NCBI GenBank assembly: GCA_963627915.1
Contig: CAVGCY010000067.1
Span: forward strand, 47,683-111,682
From: CALACW01 sp963627915
GTDB taxonomy: Bacteria > Bacillota > Clostridia > Oscillospirales > Acutalibacteraceae
Length of the DNA stretch: 64,000 nt
Reading direction: 5' to 3'
Of the stretch, positions 41,756-49,589 are shown piece by piece. Every line of letters begins with the position of its first letter. Within the stretch, counting starts at the first letter, position 1. A program made the position numbers and the translations under genes. Under the pieces are notes generated by a model. It saw only the letters and a program-made list of their open reading frames with translations, searched no databases and was not told where the DNA came from.

Positions 41756-41915
41756 TAGTACTCTGCACCACCTAAAGCTTTACAAGCATTGCTTCGTCTG
41801 ACAGCGTTTAACTGCGTATTCAAACTTGACAGGCGTCGGTCTGCCTGCGTTTTCATCCTTGTTAAACACAGCCATACTTGCAATCAGATGTAAACTTTTA
41901 GGCGTTACGGAGTAC
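41756..41915 (+). repeat. Dispersed ~160-bp element, copy 1 (nifJ leader)
   Basis: This stretch matches the reverse complement of 54592-54752 over its whole length, most closely at its right end (shared GTTAAACACAGCCATACTTG and CAATCAGATGTAAACTTT). Its own ends are weak inverted repeats (AGTACTCTG / CGGAGTACC). No reading frame crosses it. It lies between the nifJ promoter and ribosome-binding site, so it is transcribed as untranslated leader. Confidence 0.75.
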
Positions 41916-41965
41916 CGGAAGCCGTAATTACAGGGCTTTGAACATTACCAAGGAGGAAAAAATAA

Positions 41966-44900
41966 ATGGCCAGAAAAATGAAGACCATGGACGGTAACAA
42001 CGCCGCCGCATACGTGTCGTACGCGTTTACCGAGGTGGCGGGTATTTACCCCATCACGCCGTCCAGCCCCATGGCAGACTATGTCGATCAGTGGGCAGCA
42101 AAGGGTCAGAAGAACATCTTCGGCACTACCGTAAAGGTTGCCGAGATGCAGTCCGAGGCAGGTGCTTCGGGTACGGTGCACGGTTCTCTTGCGGCCGGCG
42201 CTCTTACCACGACTTATACCGCTTCTCAGGGACTTCTTCTTATGATTCCCAATATGTACAAAATCGCAGGTGAGCTTCTGCCCTGCGTATTCCACGTTTC
42301 CGCCCGCTGCGTTGCTTCGCACGCACTCAACATCTTCGGCGATCACTCGGACGTTTACGCATGCCGTCAGACCGGTTTTGCAATGCTTGCCGAGACTAAT
42401 CCGCAGGAGGTTATGGACTTAGGTCCCGTCGCGCATCTTGCGGCTATCGAGGGCAGAGTTCCGTTTATTAACTTCTTTGACGGATTCAGAACCTCTCACG
42501 AGATTCAGAAGATACAGCTTTGGGATTATGAGGATCTCAAGGAGATGTGCAACATGGACGCCGTTGAATCGTTCAGAAAGCACGCTCTCAATCCCGAGCA
42601 TCCCACAATGCGCGGTTCTCACGAGAACGGAGATATTTTCTTCCAGCACCGCGAGGCTTGCAACAAGTACTATGACGCGCTTCCCGCAGTCGTAGAAAAG
42701 TACATGGATAAGGTTAACGCCAAGCTCGGTACTGATTACAAGCTCTTCAACTACTACGGCGCGCCCGACGCTGACAGGGTTATCATTGCAATGGGCTCTA
42801 TCTGCGACGTTGCCGAGGAGGTTATCGATTATCTTACCGCCAAGGGCGAGAAGGTCGGACTTGTCAAGGTTCGTCTTTACAGACCGTTCTCGGCTGAGAA
42901 GCTCCTCGAAGCTATCCCCGAGACTGCTAAGAAGATTGCCGTTCTTGACAGAACGAAAGAACCCGGTTCGCTCGGCGAGCCTCTTTACATGGATGTAGTT
43001 ACCGCTCTTGCAACTCACGGCAGACAGGCTGATATTATCGGAGGCAGATACGGACTCGGTTCAAAGGATACTCCTCCCGCAAGCGTATTCGCCGTTTACG
43101 ACGAGCTTAAAAAGGACGAGCCCAAGAAGCAGTTTACAATCGGAATTAACGACGACGTTACGTTCCTTTCTCTTGATGAGAAAGAAGCTCCCAACACCGC
43201 GGCCGAGGGTACTATCGAATGTAAATTCTGGGGTCTCGGCGGCGACGGCACAGTCGGCGCAAACAAGGATTCCATCAAGATTATCGGCGACCATACCGAT
43301 AAATTCGTTCAGGCATATTTCCAGTACGACTCAAAGAAGACAGGCGGTATCACTATCTCCCATCTTCGTTTCGGCGATAAGCCCATCAAGAGCCCGTATT
43401 ATATCAATAAAGCTGATTTCGTAGCATGCCACAATCCTTCTTATATTGAAAAGGGATTCAAAATCGTCAACGACGTTAAGCCCGGCGGAAAGTTCCTTAT
43501 CAACTGCCAGTGGGACGAGGCTGAGCTTGCCGAGAAATTAAGCGGCGAAGCAAAACGCTATATTGCAAAGAACAATATTAAGCTTTACACGGTTAACGCT
43601 ATCGACCTTGCTAAGGAGATTGGATTAGGCAAGAGAACGAATACCATTCTCCAGGCTTCGTTCTTCGCTCTTGCGGAGGTTCTTCCCAAGGATGACGCTA
43701 TCGCCTACATGAAGAAGGCGGCAGAGAAGTTCCTTAAAAAGGGTCAGGAAATCGTTGACATGAACTGGAAGGCAATCGACGCCGGTTTCGGCGCATTCAA
43801 GGAAATTGCCGTTCCCGCAGACTGGGCAAACGCAGAGGATAAACCCGAAGCTAAGGTTACCGACGGCGCGCCCGCTCTTGTCAAGATGGTCAACGATATC
43901 ATGATTCCCGTAGGCAAGATGAACGGCGATTCTCTTCCCGTTTCCGCATTTGAAGAGCATGTCGACGGTACGTTCGAGCAGGGCGCGTCCGCTTACGAGA
44001 AGCGCGGAGTTGCCGTTATGGTTCCCGAGTGGAACGAGGCTACATGCGCTAAGTGCAACAAGTGCGCGTTCGTATGTCCCCACGCTACTATCCGTCCGTT
44101 TGCTCTCTCAGCAGAGGAAGCGGAGAATGCTCCCGCAAACACAAGATTTGCTCCCAAGCCGGTTGTTAAGACCGATTATAAATATACGCTTGCAGTTTCG
44201 CCCATGGATTGTATGGGCTGCGGAGTCTGCGTAGGCGTATGCCCGACGAACTCCATTAAGATGGTTTCAAGAGAGAGCCAGGAGGATCAGCAGGCAGTAT
44301 TTGATTACTGTGTTGCAAACGTTACCGAGAAGCCCGAGACTACGGCTAACATGAACGTTATCGCAAGCCAGTACAAGCAGCCCATGCTTGAGTTCTCAGG
44401 TTCATGCGCAGGATGCGCAGAAACCTCTTACGCCCGTCTTATTACTCAGCTGTTCGGCGACAGAATGTATATTTCCAACGCTACCGGATGCTCATCGATT
44501 TGGGGCGGTCCCGCGGCAACTTCGCCCTATACCGTTAACAAAGAGGGTCACGGTCCCGCTTGGGCTAACTCGCTCTTTGAGGATAACGCAGAGCACGGCT
44601 ACGGTATGTTCCTCGGTCAGCAGGCTGTCAGAACCCGTCTTATCGAGAAGGTACAGGGTATCGACGCTCAGGAATGCGCTCCCGCAGAGCTTAAAGCCGC
44701 AGCAGCCAAGTACCTTGAAACCGTTAATGACGGCGAAGCAAACGCAGAGGCGACAAAGGCTCTCATTGCAGAGCTTGAAAAGCATGCAGACTGCGAGACA
44801 TGCAGTGAGATTCTCGCTCATAAGGAATACCTTGCCAAGAAGTCCGTATGGATCTTCGGCGGCGACGGATGGGCTTACGATATCGGATTCGGCGGCGTAG

Positions 44901-45505
44901 ACCATGTTCTCGCTCAGAACCAGGATGTTAACATCATGGTATTCGATACCGAGGTTTACTCCAACACCGGCGGACAGGCTTCCAAGGCTTCGCAGGTAGG
45001 TCAGGTTGCTCAGTTTGCCGCCGCAGGTAAGGCTGTTGCCAAGAAGAGCCTTGCAGAAATCGCAATGTCCTACGGTTATGTATACGTTGCGCAGATCGCT
45101 ATGGGCGCAGACCAGAATCAGACCCTCAAGGCAATCCGCGAGGCTGAAGCATATCACGGTCCTTCGCTCATCATCGGCTACGCTCCCTGCGAGATGCACT
45201 CGATCAAGGGCGGTATGGTTAACTGCCAGGCTGAGATGAAGAAAGCCGTTGACTGCGGTTACTGGAATATGTTCAGATATAATCCCGCTCTTAAGGCAGA
45301 GGGCAAGAATCCGTTCACCGTTGACAGCAAGGTTCCCGCAACAGAGGGTTACCGTGCGTTCCTGATGAACGAGGCTCGTTACTCCGCTCTTACGAGAAGC
45401 TTCCCCGCACGTGCGGAAGAACTTTTCACAGAGTCTGAGGAGCTTGCTAAGGAGAGATATGCTCACCTTATGAAGCTCGTAAAACTTTACAGCACCGAAG
45501 AATAA
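41966..45505 (+). CDS. nifJ: Pyruvate:ferredoxin (flavodoxin) oxidoreductase
   Basis: An 1179-residue single-chain PFOR that converts pyruvate and CoA to acetyl-CoA, CO2 and reduced ferredoxin, the core step of anaerobic pyruvate metabolism. Domains in order: N-terminal TPP/pyrimidine domain (YPITPSSPMADY), CoA and linker domains, two [4Fe-4S] motifs (CAKCNKCAFVCP about 693; CMGCGVCVGVCP about 747), and a C-terminal TPP domain (GSCAGCAE about 811; FGGDGWAYDIG about 964; SNTGGQASK) with an additional cluster cysteine. AAGGAGG precedes the ATG. High codon bias in this gene agrees with strong expression. Confidence 0.98.
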   Translation: MARKMKTMDGNNAAAYVSYAFTEVAGIYPITPSSPMADYVDQWAAKGQKNIFGTTVKVAEMQSEAGASGTVHGSLAAGALTTTYTASQGLLLMIPNMYKIAGELLPCVFHVSARCVASHALNIFGDHSDVYACRQTGFAMLAETNPQEVMDLGPVAHLAAIEGRVPFINFFDGFRTSHEIQKIQLWDYEDLKEMCNMDAVESFRKHALNPEHPTMRGSHENGDIFFQHREACNKYYDALPAVVEKYMDKVNAKLGTDYKLFNYYGAPDADRVIIAMGSICDVAEEVIDYLTAKGEKVGLVKVRLYRPFSAEKLLEAIPETAKKIAVLDRTKEPGSLGEPLYMDVVTALATHGRQADIIGGRYGLGSKDTPPASVFAVYDELKKDEPKKQFTIGINDDVTFLSLDEKEAPNTAAEGTIECKFWGLGGDGTVGANKDSIKIIGDHTDKFVQAYFQYDSKKTGGITISHLRFGDKPIKSPYYINKADFVACHNPSYIEKGFKIVNDVKPGGKFLINCQWDEAELAEKLSGEAKRYIAKNNIKLYTVNAIDLAKEIGLGKRTNTILQASFFALAEVLPKDDAIAYMKKAAEKFLKKGQEIVDMNWKAIDAGFGAFKEIAVPADWANAEDKPEAKVTDGAPALVKMVNDIMIPVGKMNGDSLPVSAFEEHVDGTFEQGASAYEKRGVAVMVPEWNEATCAKCNKCAFVCPHATIRPFALSAEEAENAPANTRFAPKPVVKTDYKYTLAVSPMDCMGCGVCVGVCPTNSIKMVSRESQEDQQAVFDYCVANVTEKPETTANMNVIASQYKQPMLEFSGSCAGCAETSYARLITQLFGDRMYISNATGCSSIWGGPAATSPYTVNKEGHGPAWANSLFEDNAEHGYGMFLGQQAVRTRLIEKVQGIDAQECAPAELKAAAAKYLETVNDGEANAEATKALIAELEKHADCETCSEILAHKEYLAKKSVWIFGGDGWAYDIGFGGVDHVLAQNQDVNIMVFDTEVYSNTGGQASKASQVGQVAQFAAAGKAVAKKSLAEIAMSYGYVYVAQIAMGADQNQTLKAIREAEAYHGPSLIIGYAPCEMHSIKGGMVNCQAEMKKAVDCGYWNMFRYNPALKAEGKNPFTVDSKVPATEGYRAFLMNEARYSALTRSFPARAEELFTESEELAKERYAHLMKLVKLYSTEE

Positions 45506-45527
45506 TTCTTTTTCCTTGGTATAAATA

Positions 45528-45563
45528 AAACGCCCCTTGCCGGTTTAACGGCAGGGGGCGTTT
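45528..45563 (+). terminator. Terminator of nifJ
   Basis: AAACGCCCC-TTGCCG / CGGCAG-GGGGCGTTT stem with a six-base loop. Confidence 0.85.
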
Positions 45564-45571
45564 ACCGCGTT

Positions 45572-45663
45572 AAAAATGCGACTGAATGAAGATTAAAAAT
45601 CTGACTGAACAGAAATTGATAATGTGACTGAATGAAAATTGAAAATCTGACTGAACGGACGGA
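45572..45663. repeat. Four direct repeats with exact 23-bp period
   Basis: GACTGAA occurs at 45580, 45603, 45626 and 45649, each exactly 23 bases after the last, inside a longer degenerate unit (AAAATCTGACTGAAC type alternating with AATGTGACTGAATGAA type), so it may be a 46-bp unit duplicated. It lies between the nifJ terminator and the end of a convergent lipoprotein gene, outside any plausible frame. Bases 45664-45738 hold nothing else recognisable. Confidence 0.75.
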
Positions 45664-45738
45664 TTGCGGGGCGGATTCTTTTAAGAACAAACGTACATTG
45701 AGTTAAGATTAGATAACCTTAATCAGCAAATATGCCGG

Positions 45739-46266
45739 TCAGCTTTTAAGACTTATTTCCTCGGTTTCAAAGTATTCGCACGAAAACGAAATAAACAGAT
45801 TATTCGACGAACATGTATATCTGTAATGCCCGAGTTCGTATGTTTTATAACATTCCTTAAAGTAATTCGCAGTGTCGGTTACGCAGATTTCCTTGAATAC
45901 TGATTCGGTTTCGTCGTCTGAAGCAAGCGCGAAAACATTGCTTACCGTACGGCACAATTGCAGATATTCGTCATATCCGCCGTCTTTGCCGAGCGTTTTA
46001 TACGAGGCGGTCGCGGTTACGCCCGTAACAAGTCCGTCGTCGGTCGTCAGCGACAGAATTACGTCGTCCTTGTCCTTAAGCGAGAGGAAAACGTGATACG
46101 CGTCATTATAAAAAATCAAATCGAGAAAGCTGTATTTATAACGTTCGTCAGCTTCGCCGAGCGCGTTTGAAAGTTCCTGCCAGTCAAGCTCACGCGTTGA
46201 AGTACACGAGGAAAATGCGGCCGGACAAATTAACAGAACAAGAAACAGAGAAATAAATTTTTTCAT
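45739..46266 (-). CDS. Small lipoprotein, unknown
   Basis: A 175-residue protein with a lipoprotein signal (FISLFLVLLICPAAFSSC, lipid-modified Cys20), so it should be anchored to the outer face of the membrane. The mature part is acidic, with aromatic beta-strand segments (KYSFLDLIFYNDAYHVFLSL) and two further cysteines. No family is recognised. GGGTGATTTT lies before the ATG. It follows spoIIE by 39 bases on the same strand and may share its transcript. Confidence 0.75.
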   Translation of the reverse strand: MKKFISLFLVLLICPAAFSSCTSTRELDWQELSNALGEADERYKYSFLDLIFYNDAYHVFLSLKDKDDVILSLTTDDGLVTGVTATASYKTLGKDGGYDEYLQLCRTVSNVFALASDDETESVFKEICVTDTANYFKECYKTYELGHYRYTCSSNNLFISFSCEYFETEEISLKS

Positions 46267-46305
46267 AAAATCACCCGTAACAGTATATGACCGTTACGGG
46301 GTAAT

Positions 46306-48633
46306 TTATGCGTTCTTTGTAAGTATGGCGGCTACTACGGTTATATCGTCGTGCTTTTTTGAATTATCGGAGGCAAGGGCGGCTTTTGCAAGCTGTTTTG
46401 AAGCGATTTCACCGTCTGTTGTTTCAACGCTCATTAAAATTTCTCTGAATCTTTCCCTTGCGTTTTCGCTTACTCCGTCTGACATCATAACAATCTTGTC
46501 GCCGTCGCCTATTGTTACGGCGCTTTTTTCAAACGTTATATTGCGTAAAATTCCTATGGGCATGGACGGCTTTTCGATTTTAATTAATTTTTTCTTTTTC
46601 GCCGCATACGAAAACGACGCGCCGGCTTTGTAAAACACGCATCTGCCCGTGTATAAATCGACGCAGCAGATGTCAAGCGTTGAGATTGATTCCTCCTTTG
46701 AACGAATCATCATTGACGAATTGACGATATTTAAAACGCTGTCGGATTCAAAACCGGAACGCATGAGCGCGGATGTTATCGCTCCCGTCATAACGGAATC
46801 GACCGCCGCCCGCTTGCCCGTTCCCATACCGTCGGATATGATTATAACAAAATTGCCCTTGCCGTCCAAAAAGCAGTCGTATGTGTCGCCGCACAGGCAT
46901 TCCCCGTCGGAAACGAACTGATAACCGCCGTAATTTACGGAATAAACGGTTTTTTCGCATATATTGACGCACGTGACCGAGTCGGAAATTTCGGAAACAA
47001 CGGGTTCCTCCATCGCTATACCGAGAATAGATGATATTCTTTTCCCGATTAATTTAAAAGAATCAAAATCCTTCGGTAATGCAAGGTATAATTCACAGAA
47101 TATTCTGCCGTTTGAAATAAATACGCCCGAGCTTACCGCGTTCAGTCCCATGTCGTTTGTCAGAATGTCGTTTAGAAGGCTTGAACGTTCCGCGTCGAAA
47201 TATTCGCTTTTTTCGATTTTTCGCGCCATATCCGAAAAGAAATCGGATATCGTCGAGAATTGATCCGCGACGATGTTTCCCGTCATTGCAAGTGAAGAAA
47301 GGGATGAAAATTCGCCGCAGAATTTGTTGTACAGTGCGTTTATTCTTGAATATAAAGCGTGAAAATTTATGCATGTTCCGGCGTTTTTTGAAATTTCATC
47401 TTCGGTAAGTCCCGATTTTACGCCCGACGCGGCGTCTTTTATTATTTTTCTGACGGCGTCTTTGTTTTCGCTCCAGCAGTACGAATATCTTTCGCACGAA
47501 ATGCATACGCCCGTTTTAATTTCTTCCGCGTAATTCCTGACTCCGGGCTCGTTTCGTCTTTCAAATATTTTAAGAACGCTTCTGACGCAGGACGATACGT
47601 TTTCCATAGAGCCCGAAGCGGAGGTAAGGCGCATTTTTAAGGCGGCTCTCTGACTTTCCATGTATTCGCCGGAGTCTGCGACAGAAAAGCATTTTTCGAT
47701 TTTCTGCGCGAGCTTCTGAGGCGTCAGCATAAAAAGGACTCCGCCTATCGTTATGTCATAAATAACGTTTAAAGCCTGAGTCCACGGTGCGAGGGGAATC
47801 GCCGTTATTCCGACTGTGACGACGAAAATGACGGTTGCGGCAAATCTGTTTTTTCGTCCGAATATTCCGGACAGAAGTCCGCCCAAAGCAAATCCTCCCG
47901 CAAGAAATGACATTGAGTCCGCAAGCGAAAGCGTAACGCCGGCGCATATTCCGGCAAGCGACCCTCCGCGTTCGTTTGCATATGTCGCCGCGCATAAAAC
48001 CATGAAGGATGAGATTATTCCGGCGGGGGAGACTGTAAATATTTTAATCGGGTTTACGGAAATTATCAATTCGCTCATTAAAACCAGAACGGCGGCAGTT
48101 TCAATGCCGTTAAGGCGCGAAAAGCAGCGTTTTTCCTTATTGATATTTAAAGCGATAAACGAAAAATACGCGCTTGCCGCCCCCGCCGCCGATTCTGCAA
48201 GATAAAGCAGAATGTCGGAGAATTTTATGCCGGAGGCTATCGAAATAACCGTTCCTGTTGAAAAAATCGCGATTGCCGCCGAAACCGGCACGTAGATTCT
48301 TGCATACCGTCTTGTCAGTATGCTCCTTCCCGCGATTGCGCCGATTGCAGATATTATGCACCCGGCGGTATACCGAAGCGTCATTACATCGCGTGAAAAA
48401 TTTATAAAATATCCGACGCACGCCCCGATTGCCGCCGCCGGTACAAATTGAACCGGAACGGCAGGTATAAAAGAAACGGCAAACGGAGAAAGCGTTGTAA
48501 AAATTCGCCCCGACGACGTAATTATTCCCAAAAGAAAATACAAAACGTATTTGAAAAGTCCGGTCGCCGCGGCGGCTTTAAAATCCGAATTTAATTTTTT
48601 TCTGTTTAATCTTGTTTTTTCCAAATTCCTCAC
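46306..48633 (-). CDS. spoIIE: Stage II sporulation protein E (PP2C phosphatase)
   Basis: A 775-residue SpoIIE, the membrane phosphatase that dephosphorylates SpoIIAA to release sigma-F and takes part in polar septation. The N-terminal third has about ten membrane helices; a central regulatory region with cysteines (CISCERYSYCW) follows; the C-terminal PP2C domain has ISDGMGTGKRA (about 596), LDICCVDLYTGRC, FYKAGAS and MMSDGVSE, the metal-binding motifs. The start is taken as GTG at 48633; TTG at 48624 is an alternative nearer the GGTGAGG site. The promoter at 48657 fits Spo0A control. Confidence 0.94.
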   Translation of the reverse strand: MRNLEKTRLNRKKLNSDFKAAAATGLFKYVLYFLLGIITSSGRIFTTLSPFAVSFIPAVPVQFVPAAAIGACVGYFINFSRDVMTLRYTAGCIISAIGAIAGRSILTRRYARIYVPVSAAIAIFSTGTVISIASGIKFSDILLYLAESAAGAASAYFSFIALNINKEKRCFSRLNGIETAAVLVLMSELIISVNPIKIFTVSPAGIISSFMVLCAATYANERGGSLAGICAGVTLSLADSMSFLAGGFALGGLLSGIFGRKNRFAATVIFVVTVGITAIPLAPWTQALNVIYDITIGGVLFMLTPQKLAQKIEKCFSVADSGEYMESQRAALKMRLTSASGSMENVSSCVRSVLKIFERRNEPGVRNYAEEIKTGVCISCERYSYCWSENKDAVRKIIKDAASGVKSGLTEDEISKNAGTCINFHALYSRINALYNKFCGEFSSLSSLAMTGNIVADQFSTISDFFSDMARKIEKSEYFDAERSSLLNDILTNDMGLNAVSSGVFISNGRIFCELYLALPKDFDSFKLIGKRISSILGIAMEEPVVSEISDSVTCVNICEKTVYSVNYGGYQFVSDGECLCGDTYDCFLDGKGNFVIIISDGMGTGKRAAVDSVMTGAITSALMRSGFESDSVLNIVNSSMMIRSKEESISTLDICCVDLYTGRCVFYKAGASFSYAAKKKKLIKIEKPSMPIGILRNITFEKSAVTIGDGDKIVMMSDGVSENARERFREILMSVETTDGEIASKQLAKAALASDNSKKHDDITVVAAILTKNA

Positions 48634-48656
48634 CGCTTTTTTTATTATCTGTTTTA

Positions 48657-48689
48657 ATTATAATCGGCAACATGGCAAAAAGATGTCAA
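48657..48689 (-). promoter_or_regulatory. spoIIE promoter with 21-bp spacer and 0A-box-like site
   Basis: On the minus strand TTGACA (48689-48684), 21 bases, then TATAAT (48662-48657). The -35 overlaps TTTGACA, one mismatch from the Spo0A box complement TTCGACA. The same oversized spacer is known for the Spo0A-activated sigma-A promoter of Bacillus subtilis spoIIE. A second TGTCAAT lies 40 bases upstream at 48724. Confidence 0.65.
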
Positions 48690-48747
48690 ATTGTGAGTTC
48701 TTAATAAAAAAATTAAGGGATATGTCAATAAAAATCGTGTTATGCTA

Positions 48748-48776
48748 TTGAAAAATAAGGCGATTATTGTTAAAAT
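48748..48776 (+). promoter_or_regulatory. Sigma-A promoter of rlmB
   Basis: TTGAAA at 48748-48753, 17-base spacer, TAAAAT at 48771-48776. The leader is very short. Confidence 0.6.
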
Positions 48777-48797
48777 AAATAGATAAAATATAATGAA

Positions 48798-49583
48798 ATG
48801 AGAATAGATTTTTTTATGATAAAGGAAGAAAACGAAGGTCGCTTCGATGACGTTATAATAGGAAAAAACGCGGTTAAGGAAGCTCTTAAATCGGGCAGAC
48901 CCGCAGACAGGCTTATAATTGAGAGAGGCGAGCATAAAAATTCGCTTGCCCCTATCGTTGCAATGTGCAGGGATATGGGTATTCCCGTAAAGGAAGCCGA
49001 CGGTAAAAAGCTTGATTTTTTAAGCGGTCACGGCAATCATCAGGGCGTTATCCTTATCGCCGCGGCGCACGAATATGCGTCGATTGACGATATTTTCGCC
49101 CTTGCCGAGGAAAGAAACGAAAAACCGTTTATAATAATATGCGACAGACTTGAGGATCCTCATAACCTCGGCGCGGTAATAAGAAGCGCGGAGGCTGCCG
49201 GCGCTCACGGCGTTATAGTTCCGCAGCGACGAAGCGTCGGACTTAACGGAACCGTCGGCAAGGCAAGCGCAGGCGCATTGGAATACGTTCCGGTCGTAAG
49301 AAGTACAAACATTACCTCCGTTATCGGGGAGCTTAAGAAACGCGGAGTCTGGGTTTATGCCGCCGACATGGACGGAGAGCCTTATTATAAAACGGATCTG
49401 AGCGGTTCAATCGCCCTTGTAATCGGAAATGAGGGCGGTGGAGTGAGCCGTCTTGTAAAGGAAAATTCCGACGCGGTTGTGAGTATTCCGATGAACGGTA
49501 AAATAAATTCTCTTAACGCGTCGGTTGCCGCGGGAATACTTATGTTTGAGGTTGCAAAGACAAGAAATACTACTGACAGGTGA
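48798..49583 (+). CDS. rlmB: 23S rRNA 2'-O-methyltransferase, TrmH/RlmB family
   Basis: A 261-residue SpoU-type methyltransferase. N-terminal substrate-binding domain (IIGKNAVKEALKSGRPADRL), then the SPOUT fold with DRLEDPHNLGAVIRSAEAAG, IVPQRRSVGLNGTVGKASAG, ALVIGNEGGGVSRLV and IPMNGKINSLNASVAAGIL, the knotted S-adenosylmethionine site. It probably methylates 23S rRNA G2251. No good ribosome-binding site precedes either ATG at 48798 or 48816. The 49590 gene follows after six bases. Confidence 0.92.
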   Translation: MRIDFFMIKEENEGRFDDVIIGKNAVKEALKSGRPADRLIIERGEHKNSLAPIVAMCRDMGIPVKEADGKKLDFLSGHGNHQGVILIAAAHEYASIDDIFALAEERNEKPFIIICDRLEDPHNLGAVIRSAEAAGAHGVIVPQRRSVGLNGTVGKASAGALEYVPVVRSTNITSVIGELKKRGVWVYAADMDGEPYYKTDLSGSIALVIGNEGGGVSRLVKENSDAVVSIPMNGKINSLNASVAAGILMFEVAKTRNTTDR

Positions 49584-49589
49584 GTTAAA

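Noticed and set aside
44492..45466. A 324-residue open frame on the minus strand
   Set aside because: It is the antisense shadow of nifJ; high GC at codon positions creates it, and there is no ribosome-binding site or recognisable protein.
45572..45663. CRISPR array
   Set aside because: The 23-bp unit is continuous with no unique spacers, and there is no cas gene in the window.
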